From: Paenibacillus antibioticophila | Lineage (GTDB): Bacteria; Bacillota; Bacilli; Paenibacillales; Paenibacillaceae | NCBI RefSeq assembly: GCF_000455265.1 | Contig: NZ_HG005140.1 | Location: forward strand, 455,877-519,876 | Length of the DNA stretch: 64,000 bases | Direction: 5' to 3' | In this document: positions 52,002 through 60,793 of the stretch, piece by piece | Layout of the letters: each line of letters begins with the position of its first letter | How positions within the stretch are numbered: position 1 is the stretch's first letter | Program-made: the position numbers and the translations under genes | The notes under the pieces: model-generated | Told to the model about the DNA's origin: nothing | The model's database searches: none | Seen by the model: only the letters and a program-made list of their open reading frames with translations

Positions 52002-52737
52002 GAGGCCAATTCTGGACTTACATGCCCGATTGCTTGAGTCCTACGGACCCTTTCTAATCGTCGGTCGCTTTGAGTCTCCCTTCGATGCCCTGCTGGAAAT
52101 TCCGAGGCTGGATCTCGATGCCATTCTGCTCGACGTTGAAATGCCGCGTATGACCGGATTGCAATTGGCTCAGAGCTTGGTTGAAAACGGGATTGATGTG
52201 CCCGTAATCTTCACAACCGCTTATCAGCAGTACGCTGTACAGGCTTTTCGCGTCCAGGCGCTGGATTATATTTTGAAACCGATGACTCCTAACATGGTCA
52301 AGCAGTTGGACGAACGGCTTCAGAAATATTATGGACAGCGGCCGAAGCAGGTTCCGAAGAACCAGCTCAATGTGCAGCTTTACGGAGACGCATTTGTCAA
52401 AGCCGGCGGACAGCTTGTAAAATGGCCTACCCGTATAACAGAAGAGCTGTTTTATTATTTTCTATTACATGAAAATAAGCTGTGCCACAAATTGAGAATT
52501 ATAGATGATCTCTGGATGAATGTAGAGGAGAAGCGGGCCTTCTCCAATCTTTACAATACGATTTATCGAATGCGGCAGTTGTTCATGGAGCTTGATGTTC
52601 CGATCGTGATCGACCGGGTGAACCACGGGTATATCATGCATACCAACAACAACATTACTTTCGAGCCCAAGGAAAAGGAGGACGACCTGCTGCTGGAATC
52701 GAAGGGATATCTGTGGGCCTACCGGTGGGGGGAGTAA
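51973..52737 (+). CDS. Response regulator with C-terminal winged-helix (SARP/OmpR-like) domain
   Basis: The 254-residue protein has a receiver domain (1-120) with Asp54 in 'ILLDVEMPRMTG' as the phosphorylation site, acidic 'VEDE' at 7-10 and Lys in 'YILKPMT' near 102. The C-terminal half ('WPTRITEELFYYFLLHENKLCHKLRIIDDLW', 'NLYNTIYRMRQLF') resembles the winged-helix output of SARP/OmpR-type regulators rather than LytTR. It should be phosphorylated by the kinase encoded immediately upstream (29-bp overlap) and bind DNA. The divergent SLH gene is a natural candidate target. Confidence 0.88.
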   Translation: MWKIMIVEDERPILDLHARLLESYGPFLIVGRFESPFDALLEIPRLDLDAILLDVEMPRMTGLQLAQSLVENGIDVPVIFTTAYQQYAVQAFRVQALDYILKPMTPNMVKQLDERLQKYYGQRPKQVPKNQLNVQLYGDAFVKAGGQLVKWPTRITEELFYYFLLHENKLCHKLRIIDDLWMNVEEKRAFSNLYNTIYRMRQLFMELDVPIVIDRVNHGYIMHTNNNITFEPKEKEDDLLLESKGYLWAYRWGE

Positions 52738-52769
52738 GGCGAGTGGGGTTTCATTCTGTAATACATGGG

Positions 52770-54050
52770 TCACCTCCACTCCAACTTCCTAACTGATTTA
52801 AGCCGATACAAAAAGACCGAGGTAACGCATAGCAGCACGCCGGCAAGAATAATCAGAAGGCCCGTGCCTCTGCCGCTGCCCGTACCGATGATCCTGCCCA
52901 CGCTGCCGGCAAGTGTTCCGCCCTCCACCAATAGCGGCGTGAACACATAATCCGCCAGTACGCCTGACAAAGCATAGGCCGCCACGAAGCCAAGCTGGGA
53001 TAAGACACCGATCATCGCCCACCCCCGTCCTTGCACAGACGGCTCCATATTTATACGGATCAAATAATCCAGACAAGCATTGGCATAAGGCAGCATAGCA
53101 AAAAAGAAAAATCCGGAGACAGTAATCAGGACAAGGTTCTCCCGAAAGCCGAATGCGGCCATAAATACGCCGATCCCGAAAAAGGAAAAGGAGAGAATAT
53201 TGACGTAATTTTTCTTGATCGGCAGGAATCCCAATATCGCACTGGAGACAAGCATGCCCGAAGCCACGACAGTCTCCAGCGTACCTACTACGGCGCTGTC
53301 GGTAAAGGCGAGCAGCATCGGAATGAACAAGGTCTCAATAAAGCCGATGAAGAAGGTCAACAAAGAGGTCATCATCACCAGCATCAGCACACCTCTATTC
53401 CCGGCTACCGCGCTCCACCCCTCCTTCAATTCCTGAACAAAGGAACGCGTCTGTTCATAGGGCTTCGAGGCAAGCCGGCTGCGTACAACAAGCGTCGTTA
53501 CGATAGTAACAACAATCGTGGCTATATCCAGAATCAGCAGCAGCGTAATATCCGCCACTGAGAGCAGCAAACCGGCGATGACCGGCGAGATCAGGAATTT
53601 GGCCGAGCCCGCCACCTGAACCAGCCCGCTTGCCTTTGTGTATTGCTCCTCAGTTAGCAGGTCCGTCACGGTGGCCTTATAGGCCGGCTCAAGTAAAGAG
53701 GAGAATACCGAGCTGATCGTCACGCCTGCGCAAATCTGCCATAGCTGCGCCTCCCCGCCAAGCATGCACAAGAGAATGAACACCAGTCCTAGCGCGGAAA
53801 GACCATCGCCTGCGACCATGAGCAACCGCCGGTCATAACGGTCCGCAAGCACGCCTGCAAAGGCGCTTAGCAGCAGCGACGGAAGAAAGGCAAGCAAGGT
53901 CACCAGCGCCATCGCCGAAGCCTGCCCCGTCTGCTGGAACACGTAAATGCCTAATCCAAATGAAGTAAGTCCGCTGCCGACCGATGAGATCAGCTGCCCG
54001 GACCAAAGCAGAAGAAATTTTCCGAAAGATGCACCCGGCCGGTTATTCAT
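52770..54050 (-). CDS. MFS efflux transporter
   Basis: The 426-residue polytopic membrane protein has 12 predicted helices and the MFS loop 'GVLADRYDRRLLMVAGDG' between helices 2 and 3. The pattern is that of the MFS_3/enterobactin-exporter-like drug and siderophore exporters. It should expel a small molecule using the proton gradient. The ATG at 54050 lies after GGAGGG and overlaps the TetR gene end by 8 bp, so the repressor and pump are one unit. The cargo is unknown. Confidence 0.9.
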   Translation of the reverse strand: MNNRPGASFGKFLLLWSGQLISSVGSGLTSFGLGIYVFQQTGQASAMALVTLLAFLPSLLLSAFAGVLADRYDRRLLMVAGDGLSALGLVFILLCMLGGEAQLWQICAGVTISSVFSSLLEPAYKATVTDLLTEEQYTKASGLVQVAGSAKFLISPVIAGLLLSVADITLLLILDIATIVVTIVTTLVVRSRLASKPYEQTRSFVQELKEGWSAVAGNRGVLMLVMMTSLLTFFIGFIETLFIPMLLAFTDSAVVGTLETVVASGMLVSSAILGFLPIKKNYVNILSFSFFGIGVFMAAFGFRENLVLITVSGFFFFAMLPYANACLDYLIRINMEPSVQGRGWAMIGVLSQLGFVAAYALSGVLADYVFTPLLVEGGTLAGSVGRIIGTGSGRGTGLLIILAGVLLCVTSVFLYRLKSVRKLEWR

Positions 54051-54693
54051 GACCCTCCGCTTCACCTCCGCCAAACATCCGTATGACCTCCATCAGACTG
54101 CCGCTTTGTGCGCCGAGCATCCGCTCCAGGTTCGCGATAAAAGCCAGTACCCGTTGCATGCGCTCCTCATCCGTCATCGGGACAAAGTCATCATCAAATA
54201 CGGTATTGGCATAAATGACCGCCATCTCCATGCATTCGTAGGGAAACGGAGTTTCGAACAGCCCTTGCTCAATACCTTCACGAACGATTTCCGTTAAAAT
54301 CGGCGTGACACCGGCAATGATGCTCTTCTGGATCTTCTGATGCATCAATGCGTTCTGCGGCTTGTGAATATGCTCCATGATCTCTTCGTTGCTCCCGCCA
54401 CTACTGAGATTCAACGCCATAACCGTACGAATCACTCGCTCGACGACCGGAATGCTTTGATCCGCGGCGATTTCCTTCGCTGCCCCCAGCATCCGGACAT
54501 TGTACCGCTCAATCAGCGCGTCCATAATATCTTCCTTCGACTTGAAGTGATAATACAGCGTCCCTCTTGCAATACCGACCTTCTCGAGAATATCGTTAGT
54601 GCTGGTGCCGTCAAAGCCCTTCTGACCGAAGAGCTCATCCGCCGCATCCAAAATTTCATTTTTGCGTTCTTCCGCTTCTTTTACTACTCGCAT
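54043..54693 (-). CDS. TetR-family repressor
   Basis: The 216-residue protein has an N-terminal TetR helix-turn-helix (about residues 10-55, 'GTSTNDILEKVGIARGTLYYHFKSKEDIM') and an all-helical ligand-binding domain. The ATG at 54693 follows GAGGTGA; a GTG three codons earlier overlaps that site. It heads a two-gene unit with an MFS exporter. A perfect ACCGAC...GTCGGT palindrome just upstream (54717-54733) is the expected self-operator. A ligand, probably the pump's substrate, would relieve repression. Confidence 0.92.
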   Translation of the reverse strand: MRVVKEAEERKNEILDAADELFGQKGFDGTSTNDILEKVGIARGTLYYHFKSKEDIMDALIERYNVRMLGAAKEIAADQSIPVVERVIRTVMALNLSSGGSNEEIMEHIHKPQNALMHQKIQKSIIAGVTPILTEIVREGIEQGLFETPFPYECMEMAVIYANTVFDDDFVPMTDEERMQRVLAFIANLERMLGAQSGSLMEVIRMFGGGEAEGHE

Positions 54694-54716
54694 ACAGATC
54701 ACCTCACTTTATATAG

Positions 54717-54733
54717 ACCGACTGTCTGTCGGT
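54717..54733. promoter_or_regulatory. TetR operator
   Basis: ACCGAC and GTCGGT form a perfect 6-bp inverted repeat with a 5-bp spacer, 24 bp upstream of the tetR-type gene start. Flanking bases extend the match to GACCGAC/GTCGGTT. Confidence 0.8.
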
Positions 54734-54898
54734 TAAATCGTATCATATTTCCACCTTTTGTCAAGGGTCACTGACAGTGCTTCACCGCCGTTAAAATAGA
54801 ACAAATCTACACGGTCCCTTCCTTCTTCTTCCCTCCTCTGCAACAAAACCATGCAATTTCCGCCAGGGCCTTTGCGGTAAATTTTCTATGCTATAATT

Positions 54899-55042
54899 GA
54901 TCACGGAATCCGGCAATCGAGGCGAAAGAGGGTTCACCGCCTGGAGGCCGCCGTTCAAGCCAAAGCGCTTCGGCTGACCGTAGAGGAGACCAACGGATCG
55001 AAGCATGCGGAGGTTATTGAAATCAGGGCTTATAGGGAGTAA
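54899..55042 (+). pseudogene. C-terminal remnant of a discoidin/FAD-oxidoreductase-type protein
   Basis: The plus-strand frame ends 'LRLTVEETNGSKHAEVIEI' then 'RAYRE' and TAA at 55040-55042. That is a typical C-terminal strand of F5/8-type-C or related carbohydrate-binding domains in large Paenibacillus glycan enzymes. Nothing upstream in frame resembles the rest of such a protein, and no start or ribosome binding site is present. It looks like the end of a deleted gene, still followed by its terminator. Confidence 0.5.
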
Positions 55043-55077
55043 TCCGAGACAAGCTGGGATAATAGAATTCCAGCTAA

Positions 55078-55137
55078 AGAAAACCCGAACTATTATGGAA
55101 TTCAAAACTGGATTTCCGTAATATGTTTGGGTTTTCT
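55078..55137. terminator. Strong bidirectional terminator
   Basis: AGAAAACCC...TATTATGGAA pairs with TTCCGTAATA...GGGTTTTCT over about 20 bp. It lies between the gene remnant and the end of the sseB-like gene and has A and T tracts for both directions. Confidence 0.85.
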
Positions 55138-55172
55138 ATTCAGCAGGATATTCCATATAAAGCGGGTCTCTA

Positions 55173-56516
55173 TTAAAACAAGCCCAAACGCTTTCGCTTG
55201 TAAAACGGCTTAAGGTTCCCGGTTTCTTTCTCCCAGGTTCCCTCCAGCTTGACCAGGTTGAGCGGCATTCCTTGCAAGTGAGGGGCAGCCGCTGCAAAAA
55301 TAGACTCAAACACCGTTTCCGGTTCGCCACTCGTATCCACAATCAGCAGGTAGCTTTGTGTCTCACCTTGAATCATCAGCCGCAGGTAAGCCTCGTTGAC
55401 AGATTTATGCGTCTTGAGACAAGCCTTGACCGCCTCGATCATGGCGGCAGGATAGTTGGCCGGCTCGCCAAGCAGAACCTGCGTATCCTTGGGAACGACT
55501 ACCTTTTCAACAGAGTTGGCTCCAGTCCGTTCTCCGCCGTCACGCGCCTTGCGGTACGCTTCAATCCGCTCCCGGTTGCCGGGATCAATGCGCAGAGCGA
55601 CGCCCCGACAGTTAATAACAATGCCGCTCATATTATCAGATACCGCGAGCAGGTCCTCATAGGAAGCAACATTGCTGCTCCAAATGTTTTTATCGTACAC
55701 CTTTTCAAATTCGGGCCAGTCTGTGAACGCAGGCAACCAGGACGATTCATCCTCTGCGCTAAGGACGCCAAATTGTATGACCGTCCCTTCCTTTAGCGTC
55801 TTGCGTCCTTCGGCATCGGCGGTGGACGGATTGGCCTCCTGTAACTGCATGGGCACCAGATATCTGGCTTGGAGCACCTCATCTAACATCTGGGCCTCCA
55901 GACCGTTCAACAGTTGCTCCTTCGCTTCCTGGCTTCCGGATGGGGCATGCAGACTCTGGAAAAACTTCATAAGCGCTCGTTGCAGTCCGGGGTTGGTCAC
56001 GGGAATGCTGATCTCCGGCGTTCCGCTCCAGTCTGGCGGCGGCAATAGTTCATCCCGTTTCAGTTCGACATGGTATTGTCCATTATCCAGCAAAATTCCG
56101 GACATCCCCCACACATGAAACAGACCCAGAGTGGGCAGGATGTCTGCTTGTTCAATCTTCTTCATCTCCAGCATGACAAGCTGCTGCATGAAATAATCCT
56201 GAGCACTATCGGCAAATTCCTCCTGAGAAAATATCCACACCCGGGATTCACCGTCAATGTACGGATACTGCGTGGCTTTGTCGTATGCGACATAAAGGGC
56301 TTCGGCTGCTATAAACTTGGCGTGCAACGTAGTGATGAAGCTTTGAATGCGCTCGTCAAGGTTAACATGGGGGAACGCCCCTCCCTCCTTGAAGCTCTTG
56401 GCGCTATGTATCAGAAAATTCAATTCCTGCATCGAGAGCTGATCAAGCTCCTCTATCGCAAGCTCCGGGCTCAAAATAAACCTTCTGCCGATTTCATCCT
56501 TGCGTTCCTCATTCAT
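55173..56516 (-). CDS. SseB-domain protein
   Basis: The 447-residue cytoplasmic protein carries the SseB N-terminal domain (about residues 220-320, 'YLVPMQL', 'GTVIQFGVLSAEDESSWLPAFTDWPEFEKVY') and the SseB C-terminal domain (about 345-440, 'VPKDTQVLLGEPANYPAAMIEAV' through 'PFYKRKR'). The first 200 residues are not a family I can name. SseB is linked by name to serine sensitivity in E. coli, but its biochemical role is unclear; in Bacillota such proteins are often loosely linked to secretion or toxin systems. The ATG at 56516 follows a GGGAGGAA-type site. It appears single. Confidence 0.8.
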   Translation of the reverse strand: MNEERKDEIGRRFILSPELAIEELDQLSMQELNFLIHSAKSFKEGGAFPHVNLDERIQSFITTLHAKFIAAEALYVAYDKATQYPYIDGESRVWIFSQEEFADSAQDYFMQQLVMLEMKKIEQADILPTLGLFHVWGMSGILLDNGQYHVELKRDELLPPPDWSGTPEISIPVTNPGLQRALMKFFQSLHAPSGSQEAKEQLLNGLEAQMLDEVLQARYLVPMQLQEANPSTADAEGRKTLKEGTVIQFGVLSAEDESSWLPAFTDWPEFEKVYDKNIWSSNVASYEDLLAVSDNMSGIVINCRGVALRIDPGNRERIEAYRKARDGGERTGANSVEKVVVPKDTQVLLGEPANYPAAMIEAVKACLKTHKSVNEAYLRLMIQGETQSYLLIVDTSGEPETVFESIFAAAAPHLQGMPLNLVKLEGTWEKETGNLKPFYKRKRLGLF

Positions 56517-56685
56517 CCCCTGATTCCTCCCTGATCTGGTCTTTTGTGTTGGTTTTAGTATAGCGTTGTTGGTTAAGGGGGGAAAGGGACCATCGATGCT
56601 TTAAACTATGCGCCCAGACATATCCCAACTAAATAGTCAACAAGCCCGAGAGAACATCTCAGGCCTGTGTCTGTTTTGAATTCTG

Positions 56686-56913
56686 CTAGATTTTCACATT
56701 CTCTTCCTTGGCCATGGAGCGAATATAGAACGCGCCCCCAGCACAGAGCAAAGTAAGAAGGTAAAGAAGGCAGCACGGCCGGATAGTTCCACTTTTCGCT
56801 GAAGGCGAGCACAAGCAGGTTCACCAAGGGTCCGGCGAAAAGATTGCAAACACCGTCAGCAGCACGAATTCGACGATTCTCCGCCTCCCTGCCGATTTCC
56901 AATACCACAGCAT
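56686..56913 (-). pseudogene. Decayed ABC transporter permease gene
   Basis: From ATG 56911-56913 the minus strand reads 'MLWYWKSAGRRRIVEFVLLT' then 'VFAIF', followed by a premature TGA. In another frame the sequence continues 'GPLVNLLVLAFSEKWNYPAV' then 'LPS', a typical N-terminus of binding-protein-dependent permeases. A third frame ends 'AFYIRSMAKEENVKI' at TAG 56686. At least two frameshifts and a large internal deletion are needed to explain this. It starts directly after the LacI-type regulator gene, so it was once its operon partner. Confidence 0.55.
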
Positions 56914-56918
56914 GTGGT

Positions 56919-57941
56919 TCACTCTTTTCCTTGTGTGGACTGACGAGGAATAACTTCACTTTCATATTCAATCAATCTGGGCAGGCCGGCTTCGCCTTGA
57001 ATCAGCTTGTCCAGAATCTCAACCGCATCCCGGCCAATCCCGGAGGCATCAACGCTGACCGTCGACAGTCCCGGCGAATACATGCCTCCAAGCTCAATGT
57101 TGTCATACCCCATCACCGCCGCCTCCTCGGGAATGCGAACTCCCATATCCAGCAGGAACTTCATCGCTCCAAGCGCCAGCATGTCGTTCGTCATGAACAG
57201 CGCCGTATAGCCTTCCTGGCGAAATGCGTTGTAATGCTCGGCCATAAGCCGGACCCCGCAGGCGAAGCTGGACTCAGGCGATGGGACGATGCTCACCTTG
57301 TCGGAGCTGCTGCTCACACCCAACTGCTCCAGCCGCTGGGTAAATCCTTGCAGACGAAGCGAATGACTGCGGTGCTCCCCGGGTCCGGCAATGATGAAGA
57401 ACCTCCGATGGCCTAGTCCGTGCAAATATTCAGCCGCTCGCCCGCCGCCTGCTTCATCATTACTGACGAAATGAATGACATCCGGGTCCTCGGTCGAGCC
57501 GTTGACCATGACGTAAGGGATGTTGAACCTTTTCACATAATCAATCACGTTCTTGCGAAGACGGCTGACCAGAATCAGCCCATCCACCCGCTGCTCCAGC
57601 ATGTAGTCGGTGGATCGCAGCGACATCTCCTTGTCGGTCTTTAGAAAGACGGAGTAGCCCCGCACTTCCGAGGCCAGCAAAATTTCATCGATAATCGTGC
57701 CGTATAGAGGATGCGAGACAATTGGCAGCTTCTCCCGGAACACGATCACCCCGATATTGTTCGTTCGCTTGGTGACCATGGCTCGGGCCACGGCGTTCGG
57801 CTTATAGCTCAAGCTCTCCGCCGCTCGCATCACCCTTTCCCTGACCTCGGGACTGGCATAGCCGCTGCCGGAAATGACCCGGGAAGCGGTAGATTTCGAG
57901 ACGCCTGCCAGTTGGGCCAGCTCCCGTAAACCGTGATTCAT
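56919..57941 (-). CDS. LacI-family transcriptional regulator
   Basis: The 340-residue protein has an N-terminal LacI helix-turn-helix (residues 3-50, 'LRELAQLAGVSKSTASRVISGSGYASPEVRERV') with the hinge 'YKPNAVARAMVTKRTNNIGVI'. A periplasmic-binding-protein-like sugar sensor follows. The ATG at 57941 comes two bases after the TAG of the GDPD-like gene, so the two are translationally coupled. It probably represses a sugar-uptake operon. The permease gene immediately downstream is decayed, so this regulator may have lost part of its original target. Confidence 0.9.
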   Translation of the reverse strand: MNHGLRELAQLAGVSKSTASRVISGSGYASPEVRERVMRAAESLSYKPNAVARAMVTKRTNNIGVIVFREKLPIVSHPLYGTIIDEILLASEVRGYSVFLKTDKEMSLRSTDYMLEQRVDGLILVSRLRKNVIDYVKRFNIPYVMVNGSTEDPDVIHFVSNDEAGGGRAAEYLHGLGHRRFFIIAGPGEHRSHSLRLQGFTQRLEQLGVSSSSDKVSIVPSPESSFACGVRLMAEHYNAFRQEGYTALFMTNDMLALGAMKFLLDMGVRIPEEAAVMGYDNIELGGMYSPGLSTVSVDASGIGRDAVEILDKLIQGEAGLPRLIEYESEVIPRQSTQGKE

Positions 57942-57942
57942 T

Positions 57943-58692
57943 CTACTGGTCAAAAGCCGCTCTCTCCTTCATAGTCAGCATCTCGGCCTTAACATTCATG
58001 AGCCGGGCTACATCCCGGGTTGTGATAGAGTCAACGCCCATTTCGGCTAACCTGCGCATGTCTTCCTCCTCCGCCACGGTCCAGACGTAAACCGCCAACT
58101 GCTCACGCTGAGCGGCATTCAGCAACTCCGTTCTGACCAGCGGGTAAGGAACATTCAACCCGAAGCAGCGGGCTTCCCGAGCTTCTTCACAAGCTCTGAC
58201 GACTGCCTGGCTGTAGCTCAGCTCCCCGAAGCTTCCGATGTTTACATTGAGCAGCTTGCGGAAGTGTCTCGTTCGCCGCGCAGCCTCCAATGCTGCCGGA
58301 TACTCGCAGCCGCTCAAGAACACCTGCTCCATCATATCCAGCTTGGTGACCAAGGCGAGCGCAGCCTCCAAAGCATTCGTTGTTTTCACATCCAGATTCA
58401 TCCTTTTACCCGAATGCTTGATCCAGGTTAATGCCGCTTCCGGCTGAAGCTGATCCTCATCCAGCTGCTCATTCAGCTCAGAGAGTGAATGGGATGAAAT
58501 GCTTGCCTTTTGGCCATTGGCCAGGATCACCTCATCATCATGCGCAAAGATCAGCCGTCCGTCCCGCGTTACCCGAATATCCTCCTCATAGACATCCGCC
58601 CCCAGCGCCAGTGCTGAACGCAGGGAGGCCAAGGAATGATCGGGATGGTTCATGCATCCGGTATGAGCGGTTACGATCGGAAATGAATTCAT
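57943..58692 (-). CDS. Glycerophosphodiester phosphodiesterase-like protein, altered active site
   Basis: The 249-residue TIM-barrel protein resembles GDPDs. 'RVTRDGRLIFAHDDEV' and 'YVWTVAEEEDMRRLAEMGVDSITTRD' are clear family blocks. The catalytic N-terminal block differs: the usual 'AHRG...PENT' is 'AHTGCMNHPDHS', with Thr for the catalytic Arg and Asp-His for Glu-Asn. The 'EED' block ('VYEEDIRV') is kept. Activity on glycerophosphodiesters is therefore doubtful; another phosphodiester or sugar phosphate is possible. The ATG at 58692 follows AGGAAGGTG. It is the first gene of a unit with the LacI regulator. Confidence 0.75.
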   Translation of the reverse strand: MNSFPIVTAHTGCMNHPDHSLASLRSALALGADVYEEDIRVTRDGRLIFAHDDEVILANGQKASISSHSLSELNEQLDEDQLQPEAALTWIKHSGKRMNLDVKTTNALEAALALVTKLDMMEQVFLSGCEYPAALEAARRTRHFRKLLNVNIGSFGELSYSQAVVRACEEAREARCFGLNVPYPLVRTELLNAAQREQLAVYVWTVAEEEDMRRLAEMGVDSITTRDVARLMNVKAEMLTMKERAAFDQ

Positions 58693-58927
58693 GCTGAACA
58701 CCTTCCTTATTCTGAGCGAAATAAAATATATAGCTGGGAACGGTCCCACATGTCACCCATGTTACAAGTCAATCATCAAGGCGGTGTCATCAGCATGTTA
58801 ATCTTCTGTAAAGGGGATGGAATACAGGTGAAGGGAGTGTAATTTACCATTTCACCCCAATCTTCCCTCTGATACAATGGGAAAAGATGTAAAGCAAATA
58901 AGCAGGAAACATGCGGAGGAATTAATC

Positions 58928-60112
58928 ATGAGGAATCGTTATGCGGCTCTGCTCTGGCTATGTCTTATCCCCTTTTTATTAACGGCTTGTACGCAGCACT
59001 ACAAGTCCGATTACATTCGAGAATTTGATGCATATCTTGATTATTCGTTAGGCGAGTATGAGGTCGTCGAAAAGGAAAAGATCCAGTGGAGAGCAGACCC
59101 TCTGCCTACAAAAGGAACCGGATACTGGTGGCTGCTCACGTTCAAGGATGATCGGAGCATTGAAAGGGAGTTCGAATTCAGGAATTACGGATATTCAAGC
59201 GGGGGGGATGCGGCCAACTTCGGTTACGCAGTCATGGATTATGCTGTCGATCTAGGTCAAGAGCAGATTGTCTCGGATGTGTTGCTTGCCCATTTTCAAC
59301 CCGAGGAAATAGGATGGGATGCCTACCAAACAAATTCATCACATCTATCTGCCGTCGTGCATCAAGAGCATATTACGAGAGATAGCGAATATTATGCCAG
59401 CTTTGTCGATGCTAAAAAGGGGCTGCAGTTGAAGTCCATTCGCCCTGAGCAACTCGTTAATGATTGGGGCGTTCTCTACAAATTTGAATTTTTCACCTCC
59501 ATCGAAAATGAAGAGAAAATGAAACAACTTATAGCGAAGGCCGAAGCCGTATTAAGAGACTATGCCCAATACGTAGATAACTATGATCTCCTTCCGGTAG
59601 AGCTAAGCGGCGAAGAGACAGGCGATGGCTACTATGGGACCTATGATCGGGAGACGGATTCTTTTACCTGGATCACCATGGCTGAATACCTGGAATCGTT
59701 ACGATACATCGATGGCCATTTGAAGGAAGTCGGAAAAGTGATCGTCAATGGCAAGGAATATCTCGTGAGGGAAAATTACAAGGACGAGGACATCTATGTC
59801 TTTGCCAACAATGTAAGTTACTCCGCGGACACCGGGCAGTATCATATTGATCATTTCGAGGACATTCTGACTTTGCTTGGTTATGAGGTGTCTTTTCTCG
59901 GCAAGGGAACTTATGAGTGGAAGTCGGGAGCGGATACATACCGTGTCCAAAAATATGGGGACTGGACGCTCAAAAAGAACGGAGGGGATAACCTTCTGCA
60001 GTACTCTGCCCATAACAGCGGCGGCCTGTCCCAGTCTGACCTTGAAATGGTGAGCAATGCCGCCGTGCATATGGATGAAGAGCAAGAGGCGCTTATCGTT
60101 ACAGGGAATTGA
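58928..60112 (+). CDS. Lipoprotein of unknown function
   Basis: The 394-residue product has a signal peptide with lipobox 'LTAC' (Cys21), so it should be anchored on the outer side of the membrane. The mature part is acidic and rich in Tyr and Asp, with no motif I recognise. The stretch 'YEVVEKEKIQWRADPLPTKG' through 'WWLLTFKDDRSIEREF' suggests a mixed alpha/beta domain. The ATG at 58928 follows GGAGGAA; the frame extends 17 codons further upstream to 58877 without a ribosome binding site. It stands alone, convergent with the SGNH hydrolase gene. Confidence 0.75.
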   Translation: MRNRYAALLWLCLIPFLLTACTQHYKSDYIREFDAYLDYSLGEYEVVEKEKIQWRADPLPTKGTGYWWLLTFKDDRSIEREFEFRNYGYSSGGDAANFGYAVMDYAVDLGQEQIVSDVLLAHFQPEEIGWDAYQTNSSHLSAVVHQEHITRDSEYYASFVDAKKGLQLKSIRPEQLVNDWGVLYKFEFFTSIENEEKMKQLIAKAEAVLRDYAQYVDNYDLLPVELSGEETGDGYYGTYDRETDSFTWITMAEYLESLRYIDGHLKEVGKVIVNGKEYLVRENYKDEDIYVFANNVSYSADTGQYHIDHFEDILTLLGYEVSFLGKGTYEWKSGADTYRVQKYGDWTLKKNGGDNLLQYSAHNSGGLSQSDLEMVSNAAVHMDEEQEALIVTGN

Positions 60113-60181
60113 TCGCGGGCCTATCCAATCTTTTGATCGGCATAGTAAACCTTAATCTCAATGAAAGACTGGGGACCTTGT

Positions 60182-60793
60182 CTACAGCCGCTCCAGAAAG
60201 GAAACCGCCATGGAGGCGATCCGCGCATGTCCCTGCGGGTTAGGATGAAGACCGTCCTCCGTGAAAGCCGGAAGCGTCAGTCTGTTCAGTCCGCTTTCCG
60301 CGTACAAATCCAGCACCGGCAACGCATAGCTGCGGCCCAAGCGGCGTACCGCCTCCGCATAGTCGTCCAGACGATGGCCCAGACTATTGGGACGATCGAC
60401 GTCATATCCATCCTTATCGCGCTGCAGCGGGGTCCACAAATTCAGGCGGCAGGCGGGATTCTGAGACAGAATATGCTCGATCAGCGTCCTGTAGGCTCCG
60501 GTAAAGGTTAGCGAGCCGGGGTCCTTCGTATCCCATTCCCCGAGCGGCTTATCCAGGCGGTAGTCATTCGTGCCGGCAAAAATCGTAATGCAGTCCAGCA
60601 CGTCATGAATGCCGCGCCCGATATTTACTGTAGCCCCTTCGTCCGTGGGGCCGCCTGCGGTCATCGGACATCCTCCTCGGCCGTAATTGCGCACTGCACT
60701 GAAGCCCAGCGCAGCACTGACCAGCGGCTGATAGCCGTTCGCCGCAGTAATGCTGTCGCCCAGGGTCCCCCAGCTTCGTCCCTGCCATTTCAT
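60182..60793 (-). CDS. SGNH/GDSL-family hydrolase
   Basis: The 203-residue protein has the SGNH blocks: 'LGDSIT' with the nucleophile Ser14, a Gly in 'NYGRGGCPM', 'FAGTNDY' with the oxyanion-hole Asn, and 'DGLHPNPQGH' with the catalytic Asp and His. Such enzymes are esterases, often removing acetyl or acyl groups from sugars. There is no signal peptide. The ATG lies 4 bp inside the FAD oxidoreductase end, so it is the last gene of a leftward glycan operon that also has GH130 and a sugar permease. Carbohydrate esterase activity is the reasonable guess. Confidence 0.85.
   Translation of the reverse strand: MKWQGRSWGTLGDSITAANGYQPLVSAALGFSAVRNYGRGGCPMTAGGPTDEGATVNIGRGIHDVLDCITIFAGTNDYRLDKPLGEWDTKDPGSLTFTGAYRTLIEHILSQNPACRLNLWTPLQRDKDGYDVDRPNSLGHRLDDYAEAVRRLGRSYALPVLDLYAESGLNRLTLPAFTEDGLHPNPQGHARIASMAVSFLERL

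Noticed and set aside
54791..55105. 104-codon minus-strand frame
   Set aside because: It overlaps the gene remnant and the strong terminator and has no family match.
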